From: Streptomyces shenzhenensis
GTDB lineage: Bacteria; Actinomycetota; Actinomycetes; Streptomycetales; Streptomycetaceae
Direction of reading: 5' to 3'
NCBI RefSeq assembly: GCF_021462265.1
Contig: NZ_JAJONF010000005.1
Coordinates: forward strand, 351,376-415,375
DNA: 64,000 bases
In this document: one piece after another, positions 32,294 to 41,274 of the stretch
Layout of the letters: every line of letters starts with the position of its first letter
Position numbering within the stretch: position 1 is the first letter of the stretch
Notes under the pieces: model-generated
The model's input: the letters and a program-made list of their open reading frames with translations, nothing else
Databases searched by the model: none
What the model was told of the DNA's origin: nothing
Made by a program: the position numbers and the translations under genes

Positions 32294-33382
32294 TCACACA
32301 CGCTGCCGGTCCGAGGGCGCCTCCCGCTCCAGTAGCTCGGTGCGCAACTCGAGCGGGGTCGCTCCGTGCCACCGGCGCACCGCTCGCCGGAGTGCGCTCA
32401 CGTCGGCGAAGCCGGCCCGCCGGGCGATGTCACGGAGGGTGAGCTCCGGTCGGCGTAGCAGCTGCTCCGCTCTCTCGCGACGTACCCCGTCGACGATGGC
32501 CTCGTAGGTGGTGCCGCAGGCGGCCAGGCGGCGACGCAGAGTGCGTTCGCTGGACGCGTGCCGACGCGCCTGCTCGAGGAACGAGGGGACGGCCGGAAGG
32601 CTCTGCGCGATGGAGATCTCCAGCACTTCCAGGAGGTCCTGCTGGCTGCGCCGCGACGCCATCTCCGTGTCCAGGACGTCGAGCATCGAGGCGTAGGTGA
32701 TGGGGTCCCGTCCCGGCATGGGGGCCCGGGCCCACCGGGTGGGGATCACCATGCGGTTGCCGGCGGCGTCGAAGCGCACCGGGCAGCGGAACAGCTCCTC
32801 GAACGGGCTTCTGTCGCGCGGCGCGGGGAAAGCGAACTCCATTGCCTGCGGGGCGAACGAGGCGCCGACGTTCAGACGGATGAGTGTGACGACGCTGGAG
32901 TACGCCTCCTCGATCAGGAAGACGGCAACGGTCGGATCCAGCGCGGGGTCCGGCAGATCCGTGCGCAGCACGTAACCTGCCTCCTCCCAGCGGGCCGACC
33001 AGACGGTCATCGCCCCGGACAGGTTCTGATAGCGCACTCCCGTCTCGATGGCCTCCTGCTGGGTGTCGGCGGCCATCATGGCGAAGCCGAGCAGCCCCCA
33101 CGCGGTCAGGTGCTGCGCCGCGCCCACCCGCAGCCCCAGATGTTCGTCCCCGGTCCGCTCCACTGCCTGGCGGATGACGTCGCTGCCCTGCCGGTACGAG
33201 ACGCGCAGCGCTGTGGATGTCATGACAGTCGAGTCCAGCCCGACCCTGGCCAGCAGCGGCTGCAGATCGACGCCGTAGCCGTGGGCGACCCGAGCGAGGT
33301 AACGCAGGATGTTCGGCGCGATGGTGGCCGAGGTGCTGCGGCTGGTTCCCGGAGACGTGGCCGGGGCGGAAGCATCGGACAT
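32294..33382 (-). CDS. AraC-family regulator with AraC-type ligand domain
   Basis: 362 residues. The N-terminal about 200 residues form the arabinose-binding-like sensory domain of the OruR/ArgR type (NILRYLARVAHGYGVDLQPL, HLTAWGLLGFAMMAADTQQE). The C-terminal HTH pair is RTLRRRLAACGTTYEAIVDG and LTLRDIARRAGFADVSALRR, then AVRRWHGATPLELR. ATG 33382 follows GAGAGGGAAGG closely; longer starts lack support. Transcribed toward the MFS region, it lies next to the aldehyde dehydrogenase/amine oxidase run on the same strand and may control it or the now-broken MFS gene. Confidence 0.9.
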   Translation of the reverse strand: MSDASAPATSPGTSRSTSATIAPNILRYLARVAHGYGVDLQPLLARVGLDSTVMTSTALRVSYRQGSDVIRQAVERTGDEHLGLRVGAAQHLTAWGLLGFAMMAADTQQEAIETGVRYQNLSGAMTVWSARWEEAGYVLRTDLPDPALDPTVAVFLIEEAYSSVVTLIRLNVGASFAPQAMEFAFPAPRDRSPFEELFRCPVRFDAAGNRMVIPTRWARAPMPGRDPITYASMLDVLDTEMASRRSQQDLLEVLEISIAQSLPAVPSFLEQARRHASSERTLRRRLAACGTTYEAIVDGVRRERAEQLLRRPELTLRDIARRAGFADVSALRRAVRRWHGATPLELRTELLEREAPSDRQRV

Positions 33383-33629
33383 CGCCTTCCCTCTCACCAG
33401 TGCGTTTCTCGCCTCACTGTAGGCACAAGCGCCGAACCTGTCGCCGGCCTGGCCGCCAGGGCCTTTCATCCGTGATCCGTGCCGCCACGCTGCTCACCGC
33501 CGCCGCGCCGGCCGGCCTGACCGCCGCTCCGGCCTGGCCGTACGAGATCCTGGCGGCCGCGGGCACCGGACTCGGAGTCTCCGCGCTCGTTCCCCTCCGC
33601 CGGGCGCATGGGACCGGGATCCCGTGCGT

Positions 33630-35027
33630 TCACAGCAGCCGCCGCAGCAGCCGCTCCGTGACTGCGGTGAGGGGCGGGTAGGCGAGCCGGAGGGTGTCCG
33701 GGAACAGCGGCTTGTCCAGGACCGCCTTGGTGTGGCTGAAGGTGTCGATGGAGTACTCGCCGTGATACCGGCCGAAACCGCTTGCGCCCACGCCGCCGAA
33801 CGGCAGGCCGGGGACGGTCAGATGGGCGTTGGGGACGCCGAAGGACAGGGCGCCGGAGGACGTCTCGGTCACCAGTCGGCGCTTGCTGGAGGCGGAGGCG
33901 GTGAAGGCGTACAGGGCCAGGGGCTTGTCCCGCTCGGTGATGAAGGAGACGGCGGCGTCCAGGTCGGGGACGGCGACGACGGGCAGGACGGGTCCGAAGA
34001 TCTCCTCGTTCATCACCGGGGCGCCGCAGTCCACGTCGGCGAGGACGGTGGGGGCGAGGTAGCGGCTGTCGCGATCGTGGCCGCCGCCGACGACCGTGCG
34101 TCCGTCCTTCAGGTAGCCGACGAGCCGGTCGAAGTGGCGGGTGCTGACGATGCGGCCGTAGTCGGGACTGGTGGCCGGATCAGCGCCGTACAGGGCGCGG
34201 ACGGCCGCGGCGAGGTGGGTTTCGAGGGCGGTCGCGGTCTCGCCGACGGCCAGGACGTAGTCCGGTGCCACGCAGGTCTGACCGGCGTTCATGAACTTGC
34301 CCCAGGCGATGCGGCGGGCGGCCGCGGCCAGGTCGGTGCCCGGTTCCACCACGACGGGGCTCTTGCCGCCCAGTTCCAGGGTCAGCGGAGTGAGGCGGCG
34401 CGCGGCGGCGGTCATGACGATCCGCCCGACAGAGCCGTTGCCGGTGTAGAAGATGTGGTCGAAGCGCTGCTCCAGCAGGGCCGTCGTCTCGGGGACGCCG
34501 CCCTCGACCACGGCCACGGCCTGCCGGTCGAGATGGAGCGGCAGCAGCCGGGCGAGGGCGGCGGAGGTGGCGGGGGCGAGTTCACTGGGTTTGACGACGG
34601 CGCAGTTGCCGGCGGCCAGCGCGCCGACCAGTGGTGCCAGGGCCAACTGCACCGGATAGTTCCACGGACTGATGATCAGCACCGTTCCCAGAGGTTCCCG
34701 GACGATCCGGGCACGGGCGGGCGCGAGCGCCACAGGGACGCGGGTGCGGCGCGGACGCAGCCACGAGGTCAGGTGGGCGAGCGCGTGGTCGATCTCATGG
34801 ACGGTGAAACCGATCTCCGTGGTGAACGCCTCCATGGCGCTCTTACCGAGATCGGCCCGCAGCGCGTCCTGGAGTTCGTCCGCGTGATCGGTCAGCAGAC
34901 TCCGCAGGGCCCGTAGCTGGGCGCGGCGCCAGGCCACGGGTTTCGTCCGTCCGGTGGTGAAGGTGGCACGCAGGCGGTGGACGGTGGCCGCGACAGCGGT
35001 CGTGGAGATCTCGGTGCGAGGGGGCAT
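33630..35027 (-). CDS. Aldehyde dehydrogenase, ALDH3/coniferyl type
   Basis: 465 residues. Typical ALDH signatures: VLIISPWNYPVQLALAPLVG (cofactor-binding), ELGGKSPVVVEPG (general-base Glu), NAGQTCVAPDYVL (nucleophilic Cys), FGPVLPVV and LPFGGVGASGFGRYHGEYSI. Length and sequence match the class 3 group, which oxidises aliphatic and aromatic aldehydes with NAD(P). It is the last gene of a same-strand run starting with an amine oxidase at 38786, whose aldehyde product it could remove. A 191-bp gap separates it from the kinase gene, so it may have its own promoter. Confidence 0.93.
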   Translation of the reverse strand: MPPRTEISTTAVAATVHRLRATFTTGRTKPVAWRRAQLRALRSLLTDHADELQDALRADLGKSAMEAFTTEIGFTVHEIDHALAHLTSWLRPRRTRVPVALAPARARIVREPLGTVLIISPWNYPVQLALAPLVGALAAGNCAVVKPSELAPATSAALARLLPLHLDRQAVAVVEGGVPETTALLEQRFDHIFYTGNGSVGRIVMTAAARRLTPLTLELGGKSPVVVEPGTDLAAAARRIAWGKFMNAGQTCVAPDYVLAVGETATALETHLAAAVRALYGADPATSPDYGRIVSTRHFDRLVGYLKDGRTVVGGGHDRDSRYLAPTVLADVDCGAPVMNEEIFGPVLPVVAVPDLDAAVSFITERDKPLALYAFTASASSKRRLVTETSSGALSFGVPNAHLTVPGLPFGGVGASGFGRYHGEYSIDTFSHTKAVLDKPLFPDTLRLAYPPLTAVTERLLRRLL

Positions 35028-35218
35028 CGGGCATACCTTTCGTTCAGCGGCTGTCCGCTCTGGTCCGACGGGCGCTGCGAGACGGGCCGGCCTTCCCCAC
35101 GAGCCCCGGCGGGCGACCGCGGTGCGCCATGGCGGGAAACGGCGGCCTCGGGCCGGCCTGAGGAGGGCATCCGATCAGGCCGGCGAAGGCCGCCCGGGGG
35201 CCGGCCGCCACCGAGCCG

Positions 35219-36160
35219 TCAACGCGGCTCCAGCACCGGGGCCGTGGCGGCGAAGGCGTCGGCGGCGGCGAGGTCGAACTCCCCGTGGTCGCTGCCGAGC
35301 CCCTGGGCCACCAGCGCCGCCGCCGCACAGCCGAGCACCGCGCACTCCCGCAGCGTGCGGCCCAGCCCCAGACCACGCAGGAAGCCGGCCGAGAAGGCGT
35401 CGCCGCAGCCGGTGGTGTCCACCGCGTCGACCGCGAAGGCCGGCACCTCGATCACCTCGTCCGCGGTGACCACCAGCGCCCCCCGGGCACCCCGGGTCGC
35501 GGCGACACAACCGACGCCTGCCGCGAGGAACCTGCGCGCGCCGTCCTCCAGCGTGGCCGCGCCGGTGAGGCCGAGCACCTGTTCCTCGTTGGGCAGCAGG
35601 TGGTCCAGGTGGGGGAGCGCGGGCGCGATCCACTCGAACAGGTTGCTGTCGCCGGAGGCGAGCAGGTCGGCGGAGGTGACCACACCCGCGGCCCGTGCGG
35701 GAGCGAGGATCTTCGCGGCAGCCTCCCCGCCCATCAACTCCGGTGCCCCCACGTGCAGATGGCCGGCCCTGGCGATCTCGGTGTGCGGGGCGTCGTCCGG
35801 GCCGTAGGCGATGTTCGCGCCCAGGACGTGGAAGGCGGGACGGCTGCCGTCGGGGCGGATGGGCAGCACCGAGGCCGAGGTCTGGGTGTCGTCACGGCGC
35901 ACCACGAGCGAGGTGTCCACGCCATGCGCGGCCAGCATGCTCAGCAGCAGGTCACCGATCGGGTCGGCGCCCACCGCCCCGGCGGTCCGCACCCCCGCGC
36001 CCAGCTTGGCCAGCGTGAGCGCGGTACCGGCGGCCGCACCCGCCGGGCTGAACCGGATCTGGTCCACCAGAGCCGCGCCCTGCCCCTCCGGAATGGCCTC
36101 GACCGGCCGGACCTGCACGTCGAACACGTGGGCCCCGAGAGCTATGACTGTCTGTCGCAT
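35219..36160 (-). CDS. PfkB-family carbohydrate/nucleoside kinase
   Basis: 313 residues of the ribokinase fold. FSPAGAAAGTALTLAKLGAG (substrate-binding GG loop region), LPNEEQVLGLTG and the C-terminal PfkB signature DTTGCGDAFSAGFLRGLGLG with the catalytic Asp and anion hole. The substrate is an alcohol, probably a sugar or sugar-like compound. ATG 36160 overlaps the aldolase stop by one base (TGATG), implying coupled translation and a kinase-then-aldolase pathway, as in fuculose, rhamnulose or methylthioribulose-like catabolism. Confidence 0.9.
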   Translation of the reverse strand: MRQTVIALGAHVFDVQVRPVEAIPEGQGAALVDQIRFSPAGAAAGTALTLAKLGAGVRTAGAVGADPIGDLLLSMLAAHGVDTSLVVRRDDTQTSASVLPIRPDGSRPAFHVLGANIAYGPDDAPHTEIARAGHLHVGAPELMGGEAAAKILAPARAAGVVTSADLLASGDSNLFEWIAPALPHLDHLLPNEEQVLGLTGAATLEDGARRFLAAGVGCVAATRGARGALVVTADEVIEVPAFAVDAVDTTGCGDAFSAGFLRGLGLGRTLRECAVLGCAAAALVAQGLGSDHGEFDLAAADAFAATAPVLEPR

Positions 36161-36858
36161 CAGCGGCTCTTCTCCTCGGTGGAGCGGGTGGTGTCATCGA
36201 TGGGACGGGGGGTGCCGTAGCCACGCCGCATCGCGGCGCGGATGACGGCGGCCTGCTGGTCCTCGTCCAGGACCCGCGGTACGCCCAGGCACGCGGCGCG
36301 CAGGTAGAGGCCGCACGCCCACTCCAGCAACAGCGCGTTGTCGACGGCATTTTCGAGCGTCGGCCCGTACACGACCGCGCCGTGGTTGGCCATCAGCGCC
36401 GCCGATCGGCCGTCGAGCGCTGACAGGACCTGTGCGGCGAGTTCCGGGCTGCCGAACGGGGCGAACGGTGCGACCCGTGTGGTGCCGCCGAGCACGAGCT
36501 GCTGGTAGTGGACGCACGGAAGTTCGTCGAGCACCAGGGACAGCGCGGTCGCCTGCGGCGAGTGGGTGTGCACCACGGCGCCGGCGTCGTACCGCCGGTA
36601 GATCCCGAGATGCAACTCCACTTCGGACGTGGGCCGAAGGTGCCCGGCGACCACGTCGCCGTCCGGGCCGACCACGGTGACCTGTTCGGAGGTGACCTGG
36701 CCGAGGACGACGCCGGTCGCGGTGACCGCGATCCGGTCGCCGGCCCGCACGCTCACGTTGCCCGCCGTGCCGATCAGCAGCCCGGCTTCGGCGAGGCGAT
36801 GGCAGGCAGCCGCCACGGAACGCCGCTGTTCCGCGAAGAACTGAGAGGACTCCGGCAT
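36160..36858 (-). CDS. Class II (zinc) aldolase, fuculose-phosphate type
   Basis: 232 residues of the AraD/FucA family. GTAGNVSVRAGDRIAVTATG (phosphate-binding), SEVELHLGIYRR (catalytic Glu), AVVHTHSPQATALS (zinc His pair) and LMANHGAVVYGPTLENAVDN (third zinc His). All metal ligands are present. It would cleave or epimerise a phosphorylated ketose; coupling to the PfkB kinase fits cleavage of that kinase's product. It lies 1 bp after the SRPBCC gene's stop. Confidence 0.9.
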   Translation of the reverse strand: MPESSQFFAEQRRSVAAACHRLAEAGLLIGTAGNVSVRAGDRIAVTATGVVLGQVTSEQVTVVGPDGDVVAGHLRPTSEVELHLGIYRRYDAGAVVHTHSPQATALSLVLDELPCVHYQQLVLGGTTRVAPFAPFGSPELAAQVLSALDGRSAALMANHGAVVYGPTLENAVDNALLLEWACGLYLRAACLGVPRVLDEDQQAAVIRAAMRRGYGTPRPIDDTTRSTEEKSR

Positions 36859-36859
36859 G

Positions 36860-37345
36860 TCAGCGTGCCGCCGTCGAGTTCTCGGAACGCAGCAGTGTGT
36901 TGAGGTTGGCCATGGAGGTGCGCATACCGGCCCGCATCGCGGGCTGCTGGATGCTGTCCAGGAGGAGCCCGATGGGGCCGAGCCCCATGGTGTATTCGAC
37001 CTGGTAGGTCATCTCCGTGGCGTCCTCGCCCCGTGGGCCCTTCACGGACTGGAACTCGAAGACGTTGGTCACGTCCCTCAGCGGGGCGAAACCGGTGCCG
37101 GTGTCGACACGGCGCCGCATGGGTTCGATCTCGCGCACGGTCCACACCGAGTGGGTTCGCAGCGGGCCGAGGGTACGGTTGTGCTCGGCATACGTCCTGC
37201 CCACCGTGGCGATTCCGTGGTGGTCGGTGACCTCGATGGCACCGGCGACCCACTCGGCGTACCGGTCGGTGCGGGAGACGACCTCCCAGACTCGCTCGAC
37301 GGGAGCATCGACGACGGCCTTCTCGGTGACGACGTACTTGTTCAC
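36860..37345 (-). CDS. SRPBCC / polyketide-cyclase-like protein
   Basis: 161 residues. Starts MNKYVVTEKAVVDAPVERVW and continues EVVSRTDRYAEWVAGAIEV, the usual opening of START-like helix-grip proteins (coenzyme Q-binding/polyketide cyclase group). No catalytic residues are defined for this family; it may bind the hydrophobic or aromatic substrate of the neighbouring oxidase. It sits 35 bp after the amine oxidase stop and 1 bp ahead of the aldolase gene in the same transcript. Confidence 0.8.
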   Translation of the reverse strand: MNKYVVTEKAVVDAPVERVWEVVSRTDRYAEWVAGAIEVTDHHGIATVGRTYAEHNRTLGPLRTHSVWTVREIEPMRRRVDTGTGFAPLRDVTNVFEFQSVKGPRGEDATEMTYQVEYTMGLGPIGLLLDSIQQPAMRAGMRTSMANLNTLLRSENSTAAR

Positions 37346-37379
37346 GACAGGGTTCTCTCTCTGCTTGCGTCTGTGGTGC

Positions 37380-38786
37380 TCAGCTGTGGTCGAGCAGTTC
37401 GGCGGCGGCCTGCTTGCCGGAGCGGACGGCGCCGTCCATGAAGCCGGGCCAGTACGGGGAGAACTCGGCGCCCGCCCAGTGCACGCGGCCGAAACGCCGC
37501 CCCATCCACTGGCCGTAGCCGGTGAGCACCCCGGGCGCGGCGACGGAGGTGGGACCGCCCTGGGTCCACTGCTCGGCGGTCCAGTCCTGCTCGACGTAGT
37601 CGACGGTGTCGAACGCCCGCTCCCCGACGACCCGGGCGAAACAGCGCAGCACGGCGCCGCGCCGCTCGCCGGCCGGACGGTGCGCCCACTTGCGCCATTC
37701 CTTGCCGCCGAGGAAGCCCATGAGGACGCCCGGCCCGCCGTCGGGCGGGCTGTTGTCGAACATCTCGCGGATGGGGGAGCCGTCGCGCAGCAGGCCCATG
37801 CCGGAGAGGCCGTCCGCGCGCCAGAACGGCTTGTCGTAGACGGCCACGCACTTCATGAGGGTGCCGAAGGGGAGCCGCTGGTAGAGCTGGTCCTGCTGCG
37901 GCGGCAGCAGCGGGTCCCAGACGATCCGGGAGGCCAGCAGCGGCGGAACGGCCACGATCACCCGGCCGGCCCGCCAGTCCCCGGCGTCCGAGACGACGGT
38001 GACGCCGGTGGAGTCCTGGCTGATACGGCGCACCGGCGCCGCGAGCCGGACCCGTCCGTCGAGCTCGAGGGCCACCCGCTGCGCGACCAGCTGGGAGCCG
38101 CCGACGAACCGGCTGTCCTGGGCGCCGCCCTCGGTGCCCGTGCCGCGTTCCATCGTGCCCGGATGCGTCTCGTCTCCGAAGGCCGAGACGTACCAGAGGC
38201 TGAACAGCGCGGACGCGTCACGCGCCTCACCGCCGTACGCGGAGTTGAGGAAGATGTTGACCAGATCGACGGCGGCACCGGTGACCTCCGCCTTGCGCAG
38301 CCAGGTCTCGTAGGTCATGCCGTCCAGCTCGCGAGCCTTCGGCGCCCGCCATGGAGCCGTCGGGGACAGCTTGCGCACCGCCTGGCCGATGCGTGCCAGG
38401 GCGATGCCCATGTCCGGCAGCGCCAGTGGGTCGGGGAGCGTCTGCCCGGTGAACCGCCTGGCCCTGCCGTCGTGCACGTAGACGCTCTCGCCGGGGACCG
38501 TCGCCTGGTAGGTGGCCACGCCGACCTGTTCGGCCAGCGCCAGGACGTGGTCCTGGGTGGGGCCGACGAACTGTCCGCCGATCTCGGTCACCTGGCCGTC
38601 GCCCAGATCGTGGTTGAGGAGCCGACCGCCGACCCGCTCCCGCGCTTCCAGGACCGTCACGGACAGCCCCGCCGCGACGAGCTCGCGTGCCGCGGTGAGT
38701 CCTGCCAGGCCCGCCCCGATCACAACGACGTCGGCTTCGTTCCTCCGGGGGCCGCTCGTGGGCGTACTTTCCTGCAAAACGGTCAT
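37380..38786 (-). CDS. Flavin monoamine oxidase family protein
   Basis: 468 residues. N-terminal dinucleotide fold DVVVIGAGLAGLTAARELVA with EARERVGGRLLNHDLGDGQ, mid-protein DSRFVGGSQLVAQRVA, and C-terminal RVHWAGAEFSPYWPGFMDGA VRSG, the FAD-binding end of monoamine oxidases. It would oxidise a primary or secondary amine to an imine/aldehyde with H2O2 release. No signal peptide. ATG 38786 directly follows GAGCGACC. It is the first gene of a five-gene run (oxidase, SRPBCC, aldolase, kinase, aldehyde dehydrogenase). Confidence 0.92.
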   Translation of the reverse strand: MTVLQESTPTSGPRRNEADVVVIGAGLAGLTAARELVAAGLSVTVLEARERVGGRLLNHDLGDGQVTEIGGQFVGPTQDHVLALAEQVGVATYQATVPGESVYVHDGRARRFTGQTLPDPLALPDMGIALARIGQAVRKLSPTAPWRAPKARELDGMTYETWLRKAEVTGAAVDLVNIFLNSAYGGEARDASALFSLWYVSAFGDETHPGTMERGTGTEGGAQDSRFVGGSQLVAQRVALELDGRVRLAAPVRRISQDSTGVTVVSDAGDWRAGRVIVAVPPLLASRIVWDPLLPPQQDQLYQRLPFGTLMKCVAVYDKPFWRADGLSGMGLLRDGSPIREMFDNSPPDGGPGVLMGFLGGKEWRKWAHRPAGERRGAVLRCFARVVGERAFDTVDYVEQDWTAEQWTQGGPTSVAAPGVLTGYGQWMGRRFGRVHWAGAEFSPYWPGFMDGAVRSGKQAAAELLDHS

Positions 38787-39345
38787 GGTCGCTCCAAGAT
38801 GGGTCCAGCGCCCCTGCTGAGTTCGGCCGTACGGCGTGACAGCGCCGCGACGGCAGGCAGCGCCCGGCAGCGCGTGCCGGGGGCTCCACCGCACAAGAGC
38901 TCAACTCGATCAGTCGGACCGGCAGACGAAGCCGCACCCCTTCCGGCCGATGAGGCCCGTGTCGCAGGGCCCGAAGAGAACCTATGCACCTGCCGGTCGC
39001 AGGGAACCGGCCGGAACGGTCACGGGTGGGGCCTCAGCGGCCAGACGGGTGTCCTCTGAAAGGCCCCGGCCTCAGCCGTGGGCGAGGCGCGGACCAAGCT
39101 GTGGGGTTCGCCGGGGCGAACCCGGGCCGGGGGAAGCCAACCGGGGCGGCAGCCGCCTGGCCGCCCTTTTGCCATGGCGCATCCAGGGCCTTCTGCGGTG
39201 ATCATGTTGTCCGAATCGGAGCGCCCCGAAGCGGTGGCAGGTGCCGAACGGCGGCGGCGTGAACGGCACTACGACATGGCGCTCAACAACGGGGGCCGGT
39301 CGCCACCGGGTGGACGTCTCCCGGGCCGGTGCCGCCGCGCTCGGT
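38787..39345. other. Non-coding region upstream of amine oxidase operon
   Basis: About 560 bp with no supported gene. It presumably contains the amine oxidase promoter on the minus strand and, on the right, the degraded 5' part of an ISKra4 element whose tail is readable from 39346. Confidence 0.4.
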
Positions 39346-39567
39346 CCCCCCGGCGCGGTGGAGGGCGTCTGCCGCCACCTGATCGCCGACCGCCTCGGCA
39401 TCACCGGCGCCCACTGGGGCCTGCCCGGAGCCGGAGCCGTTCTGCGACAGCGCGCCGTCGTTTCCCACGGCGACCTCGATCCCTACTGGCGCTTCCACAC
39501 CGCACGCGAACGTGAACGCCTCTGCCCCACCCCAGCGGGCTTTCAGTCTGCGAATGCGGCCATGTAG
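39346..39567 (+). pseudogene. ISKra4-family transposase C-terminal remnant
   Basis: The plus strand reads PPGAVEGVCRHLIADRLGIT, GAHWGLPGAGAVLRQRAVVS and HGDLDPYWRFHTARERERL. This is the end of ISKra4 transposases (GAVEGxxRHLIxDRLxITGARWxLxGAEAVLxLRAxxxNGDFxxYWxFH). The stop at 39567 falls inside the 3' end of the convergent LysR gene, so the two coding ends overlap by 25 bp. The rest of the element is gone. Confidence 0.75.
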
Positions 39568-40391
39568 GACGCCACGCACGGTTGCGGTGTGGTCAATGAC
39601 GTGACGATGTGGCCGTCGATGCTCGCCGGCGGGTCGAGCGGTATGTGGAGCAACCGCTCGGAACGGGATCCGGTGAGCTGCTCGGCCGGCATCAGGGTCC
39701 AGCCCTGCGGATCCCGGCCGACCTCGAACAGTACGTGGGACAGGTCCCCGGCGGGCGGACGCGGCGGAGCCACGGGCAGGGCCGCGAGGAGTGCGTCGTG
39801 CAGTGGCGGGTCGTTCTCACGGGCAGGAAGCCGCAGGCCACGGGGGTCGAGGTGGTGCAGGCTGACCGCTGAGGTGCCGGCAGCGGGGTGCTCGCGTGCC
39901 AGTACCGCGTGGAGCGGCTCGGACCAGGCACGTACCACCGTCATCGCCGACGAGGCGACCGCGCCCCGTACCAGTGCCAGGTCCAGCTCGCCGTCGTGGA
40001 CAGCGGCCAGGCGCGCGGTCACCGGGAGGTCGATCAGCCTCGGCTCGGCGGGGCGTTCGCTCACGCGCAGGCGGTCCAGGGCACGGTCGAGTCTCCACGT
40101 GGCACAAGCAGCCGTTCCGATCCGAAGGACCGCGGCCGGCTCTCCGGCGACCACCCGGACTCTGGCCGCCGCGGCGAGAGTCTCACGGGCGGCGGCGAGC
40201 ACCCGTTCACCGGCCGGGGTGAGCCGCACGCGCCGTGAGGTGCGCTCCAGCAGGCGCACCCCGAGCTCTCGTTCGAGCCGAGTGATCTGCTGGCTCACCG
40301 CCGACTGCACGATGCTCAGCCGTCGTGCCGCCCGCCCGAAGTGCAGTTCCTCGGCGACGGTCACGAAGTACTGCAGCGCCCTGAGCTCCAT
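39543..40391 (-). CDS. LysR-family transcriptional regulator
   Basis: 282 residues. The N-terminal HTH (ELRALQYFVTVAEELHFGRA, ARRLSIVQSAVSQQITRLER, ELGVRLLERTSRRVRLTPAG) is canonical. The C-terminal effector domain is typical in length (TARLAAVHDGELDLALVRGA). It is divergent from an F420/NADP-type reductase gene with a T-N11-A palindrome next to its start. The extreme C-terminus overlaps an ISKra4 tail, so the last residues may have been replaced by insertion. Confidence 0.92.
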   Translation of the reverse strand: MELRALQYFVTVAEELHFGRAARRLSIVQSAVSQQITRLERELGVRLLERTSRRVRLTPAGERVLAAARETLAAAARVRVVAGEPAAVLRIGTAACATWRLDRALDRLRVSERPAEPRLIDLPVTARLAAVHDGELDLALVRGAVASSAMTVVRAWSEPLHAVLAREHPAAGTSAVSLHHLDPRGLRLPARENDPPLHDALLAALPVAPPRPPAGDLSHVLFEVGRDPQGWTLMPAEQLTGSRSERLLHIPLDPPASIDGHIVTSLTTPQPCVASYMAAFAD

Positions 40392-40402
40392 TCCTCGTAT
40401 CT

Positions 40403-40417
40403 ATCACATTCTGTGAT
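40403..40417. promoter_or_regulatory. LysR-type T-N11-A operator
   Basis: ATCACA-TTC-TGTGAT is a perfect palindrome with the T-N11-A spacing of LysR boxes. It lies 12 bp before the lysR ATG and 120 bp before the divergent reductase ATG. A second, weaker CACCGTTGTGATGGTG motif follows near 40458-40473 and may be the activation half-site. Confidence 0.65.
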
Positions 40418-40536
40418 CGCTGCTGTGGGGGTCTGGTTCTTGTTCGCCCTGTTCAACACCGTTGTGATGGTGTGACGGCCTTTCGGCGGCCCATGGGCCG
40501 CCGCCAAGAGGCGAAAGACCTGAACGGAGAACACAC

Positions 40537-41274
40537 GTGAGTCAGACAACTCTGGGCATCATCGGTACCGGCATGGTCGGCGTCGCGGTGGCCCGCCGCG
40601 CCGTCGATGCGGGGCTGCACGTCGTCCTGAGCAACTCCCGCGGTCCCGAGACGCTGGCCGATCTGGTCGCGGAACTCGGCGACCGTGTCCGCGCGGCCAC
40701 CCCGGCCGACGCCGCGCGCGCCGGTGATCTGATCCTTGCCGCCGTGCCGCTGGCAGCCCACGTGCGACTGCCACGGGCGGAGCTTGCCGGCAAGACCGTG
40801 ATCGATCCGATGAACTACGCCCTGTATCCGGGCTTCTCGATTCCGCAGCTCGACACCGACGAGCTGACCTCGAGCGAACTGGTGCAGCGCTGTCTGGCAG
40901 GCAGCCGGGTGGTGAAGGCATTGCACAGCATCGGCCCCAAGCAGCTGCTGGAACTCTTCCGTCCCGCCGGAGCCGCCGACCGCACCGCGATACCGCTGTC
41001 CGGCGACGATCCGACCGCCAAGAAGGAGGTGACCGATCTGCTGGACCTCCTCGGCTTCGACGCGGTGGACCTCGGCACGCTGGCCGAGAGCTGGCGCAGC
41101 GAACCCAACACGCCGCTTTACGCCCTGCCGTACGTCGGGCAGCCGCCGTCAGGCCTCGCCCCCCTGGAATTCGTGGCGTGGGCGCAGCAGGCCGCGGGCG
41201 TCCCGGTATCCGCCGGCCGGATCGAGGAGCTTGCCGCGGCCGCGGTGCGCGGGCCCGCAGGTTTCCGGATGTGA
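40537..41274 (+). CDS. NADP/F420-dependent oxidoreductase, NADPH:F420-reductase-like
   Basis: 245 residues. Rossmann motif LGIIGTGMVGVAVARRAVDA, then HVVLSNSRGPETLADLVAEL (the SNSRGP phosphate loop typical of NADP-binding F420-dependent NADP oxidoreductases), VIDPMNYAL and RVVKALHSIG. ATG/GTG-type start at 40537 follows CGGAGAACACAC. It probably transfers hydride between NADPH and a flavin/deazaflavin or small carbonyl; the exact substrate is open. Control by the divergent LysR protein is likely. Confidence 0.88.
   Translation: MSQTTLGIIGTGMVGVAVARRAVDAGLHVVLSNSRGPETLADLVAELGDRVRAATPADAARAGDLILAAVPLAAHVRLPRAELAGKTVIDPMNYALYPGFSIPQLDTDELTSSELVQRCLAGSRVVKALHSIGPKQLLELFRPAGAADRTAIPLSGDDPTAKKEVTDLLDLLGFDAVDLGTLAESWRSEPNTPLYALPYVGQPPSGLAPLEFVAWAQQAAGVPVSAGRIEELAAAAVRGPAGFRM

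Noticed and set aside
33472..33630. A short hydrophobic plus-strand reading (VIRAATLLTAAAPAGLTAAP...) between araC and the aldehyde dehydrogenase gene
   Set aside because: No ribosome site, and the frame runs into the opposite-strand dehydrogenase gene; too weak to call.
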